Shown piece by piece: positions 8,733-18,753 of a stretch of 64,000 bases of DNA. The notes under the pieces were generated by a model. It was given only the letters and a program-made list of their open reading frames with translations, was not told the origin of the DNA and made no database searches. Every line of letters begins with the position of its first letter. The first letter of the stretch is position 1. The translations under genes were made by a program, and so were the position numbers. Source of the DNA: JAGLON01 sp041394985 (lineage in GTDB: Bacteria; Zixibacteria; MSB-5A5; GN15; JAAZOE01); assembly GCA_041394985.1 (NCBI GenBank), contig JAWLBI010000001.1:3472001-3536000 (forward strand). Reading direction: 5' to 3'.

Positions 8733-11700
8733 TTATTTTGCGCCGATTCTCGTCGGCGATTCAACACCAAAATCCAATTGTGCAGTCGTCAATTCCTGCA
8801 CGGCCGGTTCGACCGATTCGGCAGTGACATCTCGCATTCCGCGTAACTTTGCGACTATTTGTCGCAGTCTGTTGATCACCAAATACGATGCCGGTAGAAT
8901 AATCAACAGAATAATCGTGCCGAACATGAGGCCATAGGCAATCGATAATCCCATCGGAATCAAAAACTGCGCCTGGCGACTGGTTTCGAAAATCAACGGC
9001 CCCATTCCCAGAGCAGTCGTCAAAGTCGTCAGTAGAATCGGACGCAGACGCGAAATGCCGGCATTATACAAAGCATCGCGAACCTTTTGTTCTTCCCGCA
9101 GATTCCGATTGATCTGATCGACAAAGACAATACTGTCGTTGATAATGATTCCCGCCAGCGCGATGATACCGACCATTGACAGCATACTCACCTGCAAATT
9201 ATGAATGCCATGCCCCCAGAATGCTCCCAGGATACCGATTGGAATGAGAGAAAACACCATAAGCGCCTGGGCATACGAGCGGAACACCAATACGACCATC
9301 ACAAACATGCTGATGAGCGCGATGGAAAAGGCGATTTGCATCGATTTCATCATCTTCGCCTGTTCCCGCGACTGCCCCTCGAACTGCGCCGTCACGCCGT
9401 GGACCTGGCTCAATACCTTCGGCAGAATCGATAACTGGATTTCCTCAAGAATCGGCGGCAGGTCATCTTTCACATCCGCCTGATTTGCCTCGACTTTAAT
9501 CTCACGCTTCCGGTCAAGATGCTTGATTTGCGTCACGCCGCGCTTAATCGAATATTCTGCCAATTCGCTGAAGGGATATGATCCGCCGCCCGATGTGCGA
9601 ATGCGCATGTTATCGAGCGACCCGAGCGCCGCACGATCCTCGGGGCGGTACCGCACCCAGACCTTGATTTCATCGCGGCCGCGTTGAATACGCTGAATTT
9701 CCTGTCCGAAAAATCCCTGTCGTACTTGCCCTGCGACATCATTGAGTGTCAGCCCAAGGGCGTAGGCTCGGGGCTTCAACTGAATATCGATTTCACGGCG
9801 ACCTTTTTGATCGGTATCCGTGACATCCTTGAGAGATGACATCTGCTCCATCTCGACCTTGAGCAGATCGCGCGCCTTTGTAAGTTGGTTCTCATCATCA
9901 CCGAGGAGGCTCACCGACACGGCCTTGCCGAATCGCCCGGCGGCGCCGAACGTAATATTTTGCGCCTCCGGGACCGGCCCGACGGCCTCGCGGATGCGAT
10001 TGGCGATAATATAGCTGTCCATCTGGCGGATTTCACCGTCGAGCAGTTCGATATCGAGCTTTCCGGTATGGCTGCCGCCTTCATCGAAATCATTGCTGCC
10101 GATTGTCCGCTCGACACCGATAATTACCTGGTTACTATCATCCCGCTGGGCTGATAATTCGTCATTGACGTCCCACACGATTCGCTCGATTCGCGCCAGT
10201 ATCGAATCGGTATCGACCTCCTGACGACCGGGAACGAGAGCAATATTAATTGGTACCTCGTCGCCGTCGATGTTTGGGAAAAAAGTCACACCGATAATGC
10301 CGCCGCGCAGTAATCCAATCGTTATCAGGATGAATGCAATCGGCATGACTACAACCGCATACTTATTGTCTAAGGCCCACTTGAGAACAGGGCCATACAC
10401 GCGATGTGTGAAATACTGGATGACCTTTTCGATGGAATCGCGGGTTTTTGAATGCTTATTGTTTTTCTTGAGGCCTTTTGAGTGCGCCAGGTGCGACGGG
10501 AGAATAAAAAATGCTTCGAAGAGAGAAAACAGCAACGAAGCCACGACGACCAGGCCCATTTGCCACATCATTTTCCCCATCATGCCGTTGAGAAAGAAGA
10601 ACGATGTGAATACTATCACCGTTGTGATGACTGACGTCACGACAGGAGGCAGAACTTCGACCGTGCCGTCGAAGGCGGCTCGCAAGGCGGATTTGCCTCG
10701 TTCATAATGCGCAAAGATGTTTTCACCGACGACGATAGCATCGTCAACGAGAATACCGACGACGATAATCATCGCCGCCAGACTGAGAACGTTAACAGTA
10801 ATTCCCCATGCCGATGCGATGATAAACATTCCGGCAAAAGAGAATGGAATACTGACCGCCACCCAGAACGACAGGCGCAGATTCAAAAAGAATCCAAGAC
10901 AGATGAGAACCAGAACCAATCCCAATAAACCGTTTTTTACCATCAGCTCGATTCGCTGCCGCAGCGGCGTTGTCGTATCGCGGTGAATGGTCACCTCAAC
11001 ACCCGGGTGCTGAGCGCGAAAGTCATCGAGTATTTCATAAGTCTTATTGGCAATGGCAATAATGTCTTCATCTTCCGTCTGATTAATTCCCAACAATATC
11101 GACGGATGCCCATTGTAGTACACTTTATTCGGCTGGTCTTCCCACGTTTCGCGAACCGATGCGATATCTTTGAGATATACGACCGTTTCCTTGCCGTCGC
11201 CGCGTATGGGAATATCCAGCAATTCATGCGCATAATAATCCCGTCCCCAGGCACGAATGAGGATTTCCTCATCTTGGGTGTCGAACTTGCCGCCTGACAA
11301 ATTGATATTGGCCTGCGCGACGGCATTGCGCACCTCGGTAAAGGTTAGATTATAGCGGCGCAGATCAGCCTCGGACAGCTCGATGGCGAATTCCAGGGAG
11401 GGAATACCGCTGATGTTCACCTGTGAAATTTCATCCGTCGCCAATAACTGATCCCTGAGCTGTTCGGCCATGTATTTCAGGCTGAACAGGTCGGTATTCC
11501 CCGACAAGCCGACACTGAGTGACCGCGAGCGGAATCGGTCGGCATAGATAACCGGATTTTCAACCTCGCCCGGGAACGAGTTAATGCGGTCGACGGCGTT
11601 CTTGACATCGGCGAGTACTTTATCGATGTCGGCGCCGAGGACGATTTCAACGCGCACGACTCCGGAATTTTCCCGCGATGTCGATGTGACCCGCTCGACC

Positions 11701-11930
11701 CCCTCGATGCCGTCGAGGTTATCCTCGATTTTCAGAACAACGCCCTCGGCCACTTCTTCAGGCGATGCGCCGGGATAGACGACCTCGACATAAATGTAAT
11801 CCGGCGGATTTTCCGGGAAGAACGAATAGCGCATCTGGGCCAGCGAAATCAATCCGAAGACGACAACGGTGAACATGATAACCGTCACCCAGATAGGATA
11901 GCGCACCATAAACTCGGTAATTCGTTTCAT
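8733..11930 (-). CDS. RND-family efflux transporter (AcrB/MdtB-like inner-membrane pump)
   Basis: 1065 residues, full length for a resistance-nodulation-division pump. Twelve spans and two large periplasmic loops are recognisable. Conserved elements are 'VYPGASPEEVAEGV' near the N-terminus, the proton-relay pair in TM4 ('GILVDDAIVVGENIF'), and 'GIIINDSIVFVDQINR' in the second half. Start ATG at 11930 with AAGGA six bases upstream. It is the last gene of a MarR-MFP-RND operon and follows the adaptor by 12 bases. No outer-membrane TolC-type factor is in the window, so a channel encoded elsewhere must complete the pump. The substrate is unknown. Confidence 0.95.
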   Translation of the reverse strand: MKRITEFMVRYPIWVTVIMFTVVVFGLISLAQMRYSFFPENPPDYIYVEVVYPGASPEEVAEGVVLKIEDNLDGIEGVERVTSTSRENSGVVRVEIVLGADIDKVLADVKNAVDRINSFPGEVENPVIYADRFRSRSLSVGLSGNTDLFSLKYMAEQLRDQLLATDEISQVNISGIPSLEFAIELSEADLRRYNLTFTEVRNAVAQANINLSGGKFDTQDEEILIRAWGRDYYAHELLDIPIRGDGKETVVYLKDIASVRETWEDQPNKVYYNGHPSILLGINQTEDEDIIAIANKTYEILDDFRAQHPGVEVTIHRDTTTPLRQRIELMVKNGLLGLVLVLICLGFFLNLRLSFWVAVSIPFSFAGMFIIASAWGITVNVLSLAAMIIVVGILVDDAIVVGENIFAHYERGKSALRAAFDGTVEVLPPVVTSVITTVIVFTSFFFLNGMMGKMMWQMGLVVVASLLFSLFEAFFILPSHLAHSKGLKKNNKHSKTRDSIEKVIQYFTHRVYGPVLKWALDNKYAVVVMPIAFILITIGLLRGGIIGVTFFPNIDGDEVPINIALVPGRQEVDTDSILARIERIVWDVNDELSAQRDDSNQVIIGVERTIGSNDFDEGGSHTGKLDIELLDGEIRQMDSYIIANRIREAVGPVPEAQNITFGAAGRFGKAVSVSLLGDDENQLTKARDLLKVEMEQMSSLKDVTDTDQKGRREIDIQLKPRAYALGLTLNDVAGQVRQGFFGQEIQRIQRGRDEIKVWVRYRPEDRAALGSLDNMRIRTSGGGSYPFSELAEYSIKRGVTQIKHLDRKREIKVEANQADVKDDLPPILEEIQLSILPKVLSQVHGVTAQFEGQSREQAKMMKSMQIAFSIALISMFVMVVLVFRSYAQALMVFSLIPIGILGAFWGHGIHNLQVSMLSMVGIIALAGIIINDSIVFVDQINRNLREEQKVRDALYNAGISRLRPILLTTLTTALGMGPLIFETSRQAQFLIPMGLSIAYGLMFGTIILLIILPASYLVINRLRQIVAKLRGMRDVTAESVEPAVQELTTAQLDFGVESPTRIGAK

Positions 11931-11942
11931 GTCAGTCCTTGT

Positions 11943-13073
11943 CTATTGTAAGTCGTTTCGGGATTGGGCCGGCATACCGGGGGCTATCCCCTGCATCATC
12001 TCGGTGACGAGCACTTCATTGTCTTTAATGTCGCCGGTGACGAATAACATGTTCAACTCCTGGCGAATAATCGTCACATCGCGGCGCGCGAGCTTACCGT
12101 CTTCGATAGCATAGATGTATTTGTTTTCATACAAGGCCCGCCGTGGAATCTTTATCGAGTTGGGCACGATGCGCCCCTTTATGTGCGCGGTGACGAATGT
12201 GCCGTTATAGATACCTGAATTCTTCCCCGGTTTGATTGAGATAAATAGCGGCACGGTCTGAGTTTGATTATCGACGGTGCTACCGACGCGCTTGATTTTA
12301 CCCGTCCACTCGCCCGATGCCTCTTCCGAAGTAAGGAGTACTTCACTCGACGTGTCTATCCACTGTACGTCCGCAGCATTGACCGGGACTTCCACTTCCA
12401 TCGATTCGAGATTTACGATTTCACCGAGTAAAACGCCACTTCGGGCCGATGATCCCGGATAGAGGGCAACTGATTGAATCGACCCGTCGAATGGCGCATA
12501 GAAATAATGTTTGTTCAGGGTAATCTCAAGGTTTTTCACCGCGAAATAGAGCTGGTAGATATTGAACCGCGACAGGTACATCCGCACTTTCGGAATATCC
12601 GATTCAGGGAGATCGGCGATTTGGCCGGAGAAACTGAGGACATCATAATATTTTTGCCATTTTTGATATTCGGTCTCGCCGGTCGCAGATTTTATCTCCG
12701 GAAGGAAACTGGACATGGCCGTCAAGAGATCACTTTTTTTGCTCTGCAGATTCAAAACAGCCTGGCGATCGTCGATTTTCAGGAGGAGATCTCCTCGCTT
12801 GAAAGTCTCGGCCTTCTGAAAGGGCACACTCCCGGCTTCTATTGTCCCGGCGACTTCACTGTACAGTTGCACGGGCTGTGCAGTCTTGACAGTTCCATAG
12901 GCGACAATAGCACTCGGTTGGTCCCCCAGCGAAACGATCTCGGTCGATACGACTTTAGAGTGAACCTCAATATTCTTTTTCGCCTTATCCGACCTCATAC
13001 CACTGAGCAATACCATAGCAAGGACGGCAAACGCTATGATGGCGATTGGCAGAACGATCTTCTTCCAGTTCAT
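11943..13073 (-). CDS. RND periplasmic adaptor (HlyD/MFP family)
   Basis: 376 residues. A single N-terminal membrane anchor ('IVLPIAIIAFAVLAMVLLSG') precedes a barrel-sandwich half-motif ('VQLYSEVAGTIEAGSV', 'GDLLLKIDDRQA'), a helical hairpin, the returning half-motif ('FYAPFDGSIQSVALYPGSSA') and beta-barrel plus membrane-proximal domains. ATG at 13073 is chosen because of AAGGG upstream; a TTG at 13115 in frame has no ribosome site. It bridges the RND pump encoded immediately downstream to an outer-membrane channel. It lies 84 bases downstream of the MarR gene and is presumably repressed by it. Confidence 0.93.
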   Translation of the reverse strand: MNWKKIVLPIAIIAFAVLAMVLLSGMRSDKAKKNIEVHSKVVSTEIVSLGDQPSAIVAYGTVKTAQPVQLYSEVAGTIEAGSVPFQKAETFKRGDLLLKIDDRQAVLNLQSKKSDLLTAMSSFLPEIKSATGETEYQKWQKYYDVLSFSGQIADLPESDIPKVRMYLSRFNIYQLYFAVKNLEITLNKHYFYAPFDGSIQSVALYPGSSARSGVLLGEIVNLESMEVEVPVNAADVQWIDTSSEVLLTSEEASGEWTGKIKRVGSTVDNQTQTVPLFISIKPGKNSGIYNGTFVTAHIKGRIVPNSIKIPRRALYENKYIYAIEDGKLARRDVTIIRQELNMLFVTGDIKDNEVLVTEMMQGIAPGMPAQSRNDLQ

Positions 13074-13157
13074 GAAATGATACCCTTCTATCTCCTGACT
13101 TTCCAGTACAGACAACCCACTCTATTATTAGACTAACACCAAATCGGATAAAAAGTG

Positions 13158-13604
13158 TCAGGGGGACAAATTATTCCGGACCTTTTCCAATACCTGATAA
13201 CAGGTCAGGAGCTCCTGTTGTCCGATATTCTTCAGGGCCTCTTTTTCGATTTCCTGAGCCACCTGATTAACGGTTTCATGCAGCTTCCGCCCCAGCGAAG
13301 TCACCTGCAGCAGCTTCTGACGCCGGTCGGCGGAATCAATCTCTCGCCGGACAAATTTCCCCTTTTCGAGAGAATCGATGATCCGGGTTATCATCGTTTT
13401 ATCCTGATGCAAACAATCGGCAACCTGCTGTTGATTGCAATCCCCATTATTGACGATGATATGCAGCAGAGCAATCGCCTGCATGGAATTGACACCTATT
13501 TTTTCATCAGAAAGCCGCTGATCGAACCGCGCCCGCAATAGTTTTCCGGTACTTCCCAGAATATGCCCCAGCATTTCCTCGTGTGTAACAGAATTATTAT
13601 TCAT
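13158..13604 (-). CDS. MarR-family transcriptional regulator
   Basis: 148 residues. The winged helix-turn-helix is clear: 'CNQQQVADCLHQDKTMITRI' as recognition helices and 'RREIDSADRRQKLLQVT' as the wing, with N- and C-terminal dimerisation helices. Start ATG at 13604 behind GAGG. It heads the operon with the adaptor and RND pump. A near-perfect palindrome sits 33 bases upstream of its start, so autorepression with release by an effector compound is the natural reading. Confidence 0.94.
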   Translation of the reverse strand: MNNNSVTHEEMLGHILGSTGKLLRARFDQRLSDEKIGVNSMQAIALLHIIVNNGDCNQQQVADCLHQDKTMITRIIDSLEKGKFVRREIDSADRRQKLLQVTSLGRKLHETVNQVAQEIEKEALKNIGQQELLTCYQVLEKVRNNLSP

Positions 13605-13637
13605 GTCGCCTCAGTCGGACTATTAGTTACATTTCCA

Positions 13638-13657
13638 ATAGTTGCATATGAAACTAT
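13638..13657. promoter_or_regulatory. Palindromic MarR-type operator
   Basis: The 20-base element ATAGTTGCATATGAAACTAT matches its own reverse complement at 18 of 20 positions, around a CATATG core. It has the TTGCATATGCAA-like look of many MarR boxes and lies just upstream of the marR-like gene. A further AATAGT/ACTATT pair overlaps its left flank. The site is seen directly; binding by this regulator is inferred. Confidence 0.7.
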
Positions 13658-13894
13658 ACGAATATATGGGGTTCTTGTTGAAAAATAAAGAGAATTTCGG
13701 CCCCGGCGCTTTCCGGCCAACTCAGGCGTATGTCGCCTACGCCAAAACGGACAATCCAGGCTTTCGAAAAACTGGAGATATTTGCCTTGCATTATAAATT
13801 AAACAGGTGTAGATTTATGTCGCTAACGGAGTTAGGATAATATTTTGGGCATAAATACATAAGATATTGTCGGTTTGTGCCGATGCTATAACAT

Positions 13895-14266
13895 ATGAGC
13901 GAAACGTATAAACATTTTCGTTATGAAATCGCGCTGGGTGCGGAAATCCCCATGCCCAAACCACCTATTGATTATTTTCCGCACGATCAGTTTACCGTCC
14001 AGCAGTATTTGCATACTCTGTGCAAAGTTAACGTAGGCTCACTGGGGAAAGTAGACGGTAAATGGGCGCTGGGCAAGGACTGCCCGTCACATGTCAGACT
14101 GAGTACGCGACCCGACATCATTCAAGTCTTTGATTTTGCGGAGAAAAAAGGGATTTTGATTCCGGCGCCTGAGGAAGGCCAAAAAATCGAAGGATTACCC
14201 GAGGGGTTTGTCGTGTATCAACTGTCGAAAGAATATTGGGATAAATTCGACGGTTTTACTCAGTAG
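13895..14266 (+). CDS. Orphan soluble protein, 123 residues, unknown function
   Basis: I do not recognise this protein. It has no signal peptide or membrane segment and is acidic-to-neutral with many Pro and Lys. Visible landmarks are 'YFPHDQFTVQQYLHTLCKV', 'KWALGKDCPSHVRLS' and a C-terminal 'EGFVVYQLSKEYWDKFDGF'. The two cysteines are not in a known metal motif. Coding is supported by an uninterrupted frame with codon use like its neighbours. There is no obvious ribosome site before the ATG; an AT-rich tract with TATAAC sits right before it. It is a single gene between the divergent MarR operon and the TonB receptor. Confidence 0.65.
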   Translation: MSETYKHFRYEIALGAEIPMPKPPIDYFPHDQFTVQQYLHTLCKVNVGSLGKVDGKWALGKDCPSHVRLSTRPDIIQVFDFAEKKGILIPAPEEGQKIEGLPEGFVVYQLSKEYWDKFDGFTQ

Positions 14267-14378
14267 GCATTTGCCTTGTTACAATTACAATCCAAAATTA
14301 TAAGCATATCTTGCGTTCTTTTACGAAATTGCCGCATTTCTTCATTCTTCACAGCCTACTTTTTTTCTTCCCCATCGC

Positions 14379-14407
14379 TTGATTTGGCCAAGGGTTTATA
14401 GTATAAT
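14379..14407 (+). promoter_or_regulatory. Strong sigma-70-like promoter of the TonB receptor gene
   Basis: TTGATT, 17 bases, then a consensus TATAAT. It predicts a leader of about 115 bases before the start codon at 14532. The leader contains a CCTGCAGG palindrome but no riboswitch class I can name. Confidence 0.65.
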
Positions 14408-14531
14408 TAATTCCTCCGAAGGGGATAGCTGTAACACAAACAGAACGAACCGTTATGACCTGCAGGGTAGGGAGATTCTATACTCGGATAAATTAGGACT
14501 TTATATATCCACTATATCGAAGGAGGCCTTT

Positions 14532-17387
14532 ATGCTCGTGCGCCATGGGAAGGGAGTGACGGGGATACTGCTTTTCTTACTCCTGAGTTTTGTATGCGGA
14601 CTCGCCGGCGCAGCCACGCTTACCGGCATTATTACTGATCATTCCGACGGCGTCGCCCTGTACAAGGCGACCATTCGGCTCGAACCGAAAACCGGCTCGG
14701 CCGAACCGATGGGAACGGCTTCGGACCTGGATGGAAAATACACTGTCAACAATATCCCGCCGGGTGTGTATGACATCACGATTACCTCGATGGGATATAC
14801 GGCCATAGTGTATGAAAATATCACCCTGACGGAAAAACAGAACAAAACACTGGATGTAAGCCTTGCGCCGACTTTCGTCGACTTCGATGCAGTGTCGGTA
14901 TCCGCGTCACGTCGCAAAGAGAAAGTGCTCGACGCGCCAGCCTCGGTGAGCGTTCTGGAATCCGAGAGTATCGAAAATCGTGCAACACTAACACCGACCG
15001 AACATATCAAAGGCCTCGCGGCAGTCGATGTCGCCTCGACCGGACTCAGTCAATCGAATGTCGTCGTGCGTGGATTCAACAATATTTTTTCCGGTTCCCT
15101 GCTCGTCCTGACGGACAATCGCATTGCCCGCGTGCCGTCACTTCGCTTCAATGCTTATAACTTCATTCCGACTATCAACGAAGATATTGAACGAATCGAA
15201 ATCGTCTCCGGCCCCGGTTCAGCCCTCTATGGCCCAAACTCGGCCTCCGGCGTGATGCACATTATCACGAAATCGCCGTTCAGCGAACAGGGGACGACCG
15301 TGAGTGTCGGCGGCGGTGAGCGCGAGGTGTTCATCGGTTCGGTCCGCCACTCAGGTCTCATGAGCGAAAATGTCGGATATAAGTTTTCCGGAATGTATTA
15401 TCAGGGCCGCGACTGGAAGCACTATGAACCGACCGAGCCTGACTCCGTACGCCTGTTCCGCCCCACGACAACCGGTCGCGATTATCAAAGCGACTGGCAG
15501 TCCAATGCACGAGATTTCAATATCGAAAAGTTCTCCGGCGAAGGCCGCGTCGACTTCCTCATCGGGAAAAATGCTTCACTCGTCCTGAACGCCGGTATGA
15601 GCCGCGCCAGCAGTATTGAACTGACCGGTCTCGGCGCCGCGCAGGCCAAAGACTGGATTTATTCCTATGGACAGGCTCGCTTTAATTTCAAGAACCTGTT
15701 CGTCCAGGGATTCGTCAATAACAGCGATGCCGGCGACACCTATCTCCTGCAAACCGGACAACTTATCGTCGACCGATCGAAACTCTGGGCCGGACAAATA
15801 CAGCATTTCTACAAACCGGCCGAGCCGCTGACTCTGACCTATGGTCTCGATATTCTGTTAACCCGCCCCGATACCGATCGCACGATCAACGGTCGCAATG
15901 AAGGCGATGACAATATTGACGAGTACGGCATCTATCTCCAATCCGATCTCGTTTTGTCGAAACAACTAAAATTCGTTACGGCGGCCCGAGTCGATGAGAA
16001 CAATCGTCTGGAAGACCGGGTGATCTCCCCTCGCGCCGCACTGGTTTATCAACCGAAGGAAAATCACAGCTTTCGGGCTACCTACAACCGCGCCTACAGC
16101 ACACCGGATAACAACAACCTGTATCTGGACCTGCTTCAGCTCAATGACCTTGGCAACATCGGCGCGACGTTCCAGCCAACGCTTGGCTTCAGCCCCGAAA
16201 TCGACATTCGCGTCCAGGGCGTACCGGAATCCGGGTTCCACTGGAATATCAATGACAATGGCCCGCAATTCCATTCAGCGTTCGCGCCGGTCGCCGGCTT
16301 GTCCACTAATGATTATATTGATTTCAATGACCCGCTGTTCACCAATGTCATGTGGGGTCTGGGGCGCGGCGCCACGATTTCCGGATTCCAGCAGCGTCTG
16401 GCCGCGAACGGCGTTCCGCAAGCTACGATCGATGCCCTCGCGGGATCGCTCAATGCAGTCGCTCCGGGTACGGTCAGCGGCGTCAACAACCGCCTTATGA
16501 CGCTCGATCCCGACATCGGCGCCCATGTACCGACGACGGTCGACGACATCAAGGATATCGATCGCCTGAAACCGACCATTACCCAGACGGTAGAACTCGG
16601 CTACAATGGAATCATCGGCAACAAGCTCAAATTCAGCGTCGATGCCTATCGCACGAAAAAGAACGATTTCATCGGACCGCTGACGGTCGAAACGCCGAAC
16701 GTCTTTTTGGACCCGGCCACTTTGCAGACCTATCTCGGCGGCGCCTTTACCGCGGCGCTCAATGACCCCGCAAATGCGACTTATGCCGCCACCCTGATGG
16801 CTCTTGACAGCCCGACTATGGGCGGCAACGGCAATGGCTCGGTCGTCGATGAATTGACCGCCATGTTCACATCCGGAGCCGCCAGTGTTCCTTTCGGCAC
16901 AGTCACTCCGAACGAGGCATACGATCCGACAGCCCTGTTAGTAACTTATCGTAACTTCGGCGATATTACCTTTTACGGCGCGGATTTGGCCTTTGCCTAC
17001 CATCTGAATCAGAACTGGAATTTCGGCGGGACATATTCGTATGTCTCGAAGAACTTCTTCGCCAAATCGGAAAGCCAGCCGCACGACATTAACCTGAATT
17101 CGCCCAAGCATAAATTCAGTTTGAATTTGCAATATTTGTATCCGAAACGGAATCTGAATGCGCAGGCGCGCTTCCGCTTCGTCGATGCCTTCGACATGGA
17201 CAGCCCGTTCTACGGAAGCACGGTTCATTCATACAATCTGGTCGATTTAAATGTCGGCGTCGATTTCATTCACACGACGCACCTGTCGCTGACCGTACAG
17301 AACTTGTTCGATAATCGTCATATCGAATTCGTCGGCGGACCCGAAATCGGCCGCCTGGCAATCATGAAGATTTCACAGAAGTTCTAA
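14532..17387 (+). CDS. TonB-dependent outer-membrane receptor
   Basis: 951 residues. ATG at 14532 follows a perfect AAGGAGG; the open frame upstream is leader sequence. Order: signal peptide (about 1-27), a carboxypeptidase-regulatory-like fold ('GIITDHSDGVALYKATIRLE'), a TonB-box-like 'FDAVSVSASRR', the plug domain ('NVVVRGFNNIFSGSLLVLTD', 'IERIEIVSGPGSALYGPNSA'), and a 22-strand-type barrel ending in 'MKISQKF' with a terminal Phe as expected for BAM recognition. It imports a ligand with energy from TonB-ExbBD, encoded elsewhere. The substrate cannot be assigned; no SusD-like partner is adjacent, which argues against a glycan locus of the Bacteroides type. Confidence 0.95.
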   Translation: MLVRHGKGVTGILLFLLLSFVCGLAGAATLTGIITDHSDGVALYKATIRLEPKTGSAEPMGTASDLDGKYTVNNIPPGVYDITITSMGYTAIVYENITLTEKQNKTLDVSLAPTFVDFDAVSVSASRRKEKVLDAPASVSVLESESIENRATLTPTEHIKGLAAVDVASTGLSQSNVVVRGFNNIFSGSLLVLTDNRIARVPSLRFNAYNFIPTINEDIERIEIVSGPGSALYGPNSASGVMHIITKSPFSEQGTTVSVGGGEREVFIGSVRHSGLMSENVGYKFSGMYYQGRDWKHYEPTEPDSVRLFRPTTTGRDYQSDWQSNARDFNIEKFSGEGRVDFLIGKNASLVLNAGMSRASSIELTGLGAAQAKDWIYSYGQARFNFKNLFVQGFVNNSDAGDTYLLQTGQLIVDRSKLWAGQIQHFYKPAEPLTLTYGLDILLTRPDTDRTINGRNEGDDNIDEYGIYLQSDLVLSKQLKFVTAARVDENNRLEDRVISPRAALVYQPKENHSFRATYNRAYSTPDNNNLYLDLLQLNDLGNIGATFQPTLGFSPEIDIRVQGVPESGFHWNINDNGPQFHSAFAPVAGLSTNDYIDFNDPLFTNVMWGLGRGATISGFQQRLAANGVPQATIDALAGSLNAVAPGTVSGVNNRLMTLDPDIGAHVPTTVDDIKDIDRLKPTITQTVELGYNGIIGNKLKFSVDAYRTKKNDFIGPLTVETPNVFLDPATLQTYLGGAFTAALNDPANATYAATLMALDSPTMGGNGNGSVVDELTAMFTSGAASVPFGTVTPNEAYDPTALLVTYRNFGDITFYGADLAFAYHLNQNWNFGGTYSYVSKNFFAKSESQPHDINLNSPKHKFSLNLQYLYPKRNLNAQARFRFVDAFDMDSPFYGSTVHSYNLVDLNVGVDFIHTTHLSLTVQNLFDNRHIEFVGGPEIGRLAIMKISQKF

Positions 17388-17411
17388 GCGGATGATCAAT
17401 TCCTTCCATAA

Positions 17412-17440
17412 ACGGCTCGCCTCGGCGGGCCGTTTTTTTT
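17412..17440 (+). terminator. Rho-independent terminator of the TonB receptor gene
   Basis: Stem ACGGCTCGCC / GGCGGGCCGT (one wobble) around a TCG loop, followed by eight T. Confidence 0.9.
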
Positions 17441-17564
17441 ATGGAATCAAAACAGATTTTTATATCCGGGGACTTGAATCCGTCAGAAAATTACATACAT
17501 TCTATTACTCAGAAAGCAAAACCTCCGGCGCCCTCACGATGGGCACCGCATAAAGGAGACACAG

Positions 17565-18692
17565 ATGAAAGATCCGAGAAATGATAAACTGGCCGACCTG
17601 CTGGTGAATTATTCCTGCAAAGTGAAAAAGGGCGATCTCGTTTATATCGCCATCAAAGGCTCCGATGCCATCGAACTGGGCAAGCGGCTCATCCGCAAAG
17701 TCACCGAAGTCGGCGGCGTGCCGTTCTGGTTCTACAATGACGATTCGATGTTCCGGCAGTTCCTGCTCTATAACGACGAAGAACAGATTAAGAAATATGC
17801 CGCATTCCATCTGAATCTGACCAAGCGTACCGACTGCTATATCAGCATCGCCGGCTCTAACAATGCCTTCGATCTGAACGATATCCCGCCGGAAAAGATG
17901 TCCATGTTCAAAAAACTCTACGGCCAGCCGGTCATTCTCAAACAGATCATCAACAAAGCACGCTGGGTCGCCATGCGTTACCCGAACAATTCCATGGCCC
18001 AACTCGCCATGCAGCCGCAGGAGGTGTTCGAGGATTTCTATTATGACGTCTGCTGCGTCAACTATGCCAAGATGTCCAAGGCGATGGACCCGCTGAAAAA
18101 ACTGATGGAAAAGACGGACAAGGTGCATATAAAATCGCCGGGCACCGACCTGACATTCTCCATCAAAGGCATCAATGTGATCAAATGCGACGGCCATCGC
18201 AATATCCCCGACGGTGAGATTTTCACCGCCCCGGTTAAAAATTCGATCAATGGCGTCATCACCTACAACACGCCATCATTGTATGAAGGCACCGTATACG
18301 AAAACATTCGCTTCGAATTCAAGAATGGTAAAATCGTCAATGCATCATGCTCGACCAATACCGAGAAGCTCAATAAAATTCTGGATACCGACGCCGGTGG
18401 ACGCTATGTCGGCGAATTCGCCCTCGGCCTCAATCCGTTGATCAAACACCCGATGAAGGACACGCTGTTCGATGAGAAGATCGACGGTTCCTTCCACCTG
18501 ACGCCGGGCCGCTGTTATGAAACCGCGCCGAACGGCAACAACTCGGCCATTCACTGGGACCTCGTCCTGATTCAGCGCAAAGACTATGGCGGCGGCGAAA
18601 TCTGGTTCGACGATAAGCTCATCCGCAAAGACGGCGAGTTCGTTGTCCCGGACCTCAAGGGCAAATTCACGAAAAAAGCCCTGGCCGGGTAA
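17565..18692 (+). CDS. M29-family aminopeptidase (AmpS/PepS type)
   Basis: 375 residues, the normal size for metalloaminopeptidase family M29. Metal-ligand regions are visible: 'IPDGEIFTAPVKNSINGV' (first Glu), 'GGRYVGEFALGLNP' (second Glu) and 'NNSAIHWDLVL' (His and Asp). These enzymes bind two metal ions and remove N-terminal residues from peptides in the cytoplasm. There is no signal peptide. ATG at 17565 follows AAGGAG. It is a monocistronic unit between two terminators and fits with the secreted peptidases elsewhere in the window as the last step of protein use. Confidence 0.92.
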   Translation: MKDPRNDKLADLLVNYSCKVKKGDLVYIAIKGSDAIELGKRLIRKVTEVGGVPFWFYNDDSMFRQFLLYNDEEQIKKYAAFHLNLTKRTDCYISIAGSNNAFDLNDIPPEKMSMFKKLYGQPVILKQIINKARWVAMRYPNNSMAQLAMQPQEVFEDFYYDVCCVNYAKMSKAMDPLKKLMEKTDKVHIKSPGTDLTFSIKGINVIKCDGHRNIPDGEIFTAPVKNSINGVITYNTPSLYEGTVYENIRFEFKNGKIVNASCSTNTEKLNKILDTDAGGRYVGEFALGLNPLIKHPMKDTLFDEKIDGSFHLTPGRCYETAPNGNNSAIHWDLVLIQRKDYGGGEIWFDDKLIRKDGEFVVPDLKGKFTKKALAG

Positions 18693-18710
18693 TAAAACTA
18701 TCGAAACTGT

Positions 18711-18743
18711 CTCCCGGCAGATGAAGATATCTGCCGGGCACAG
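18711..18743 (-). repeat. Dispersed palindromic repeat A, copy 1
   Basis: CCCGGCAGAT and ATCTGCCGGG form a 10-bp perfect stem around a 6-base loop. Read on the minus strand it begins GTGCCCGGCAG and ends CTGCCGGGAG, like copies at 54064, 55294 and 55335. Confidence 0.8.
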
Positions 18744-18753
18744 AACTAACAGA

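Noticed and set aside
14408..14531. Riboswitch in the leader of the TonB receptor gene
   Set aside because: I looked for TPP, cobalamin and SAM consensus words and saw none; only a CCTGCAGG palindrome is present.
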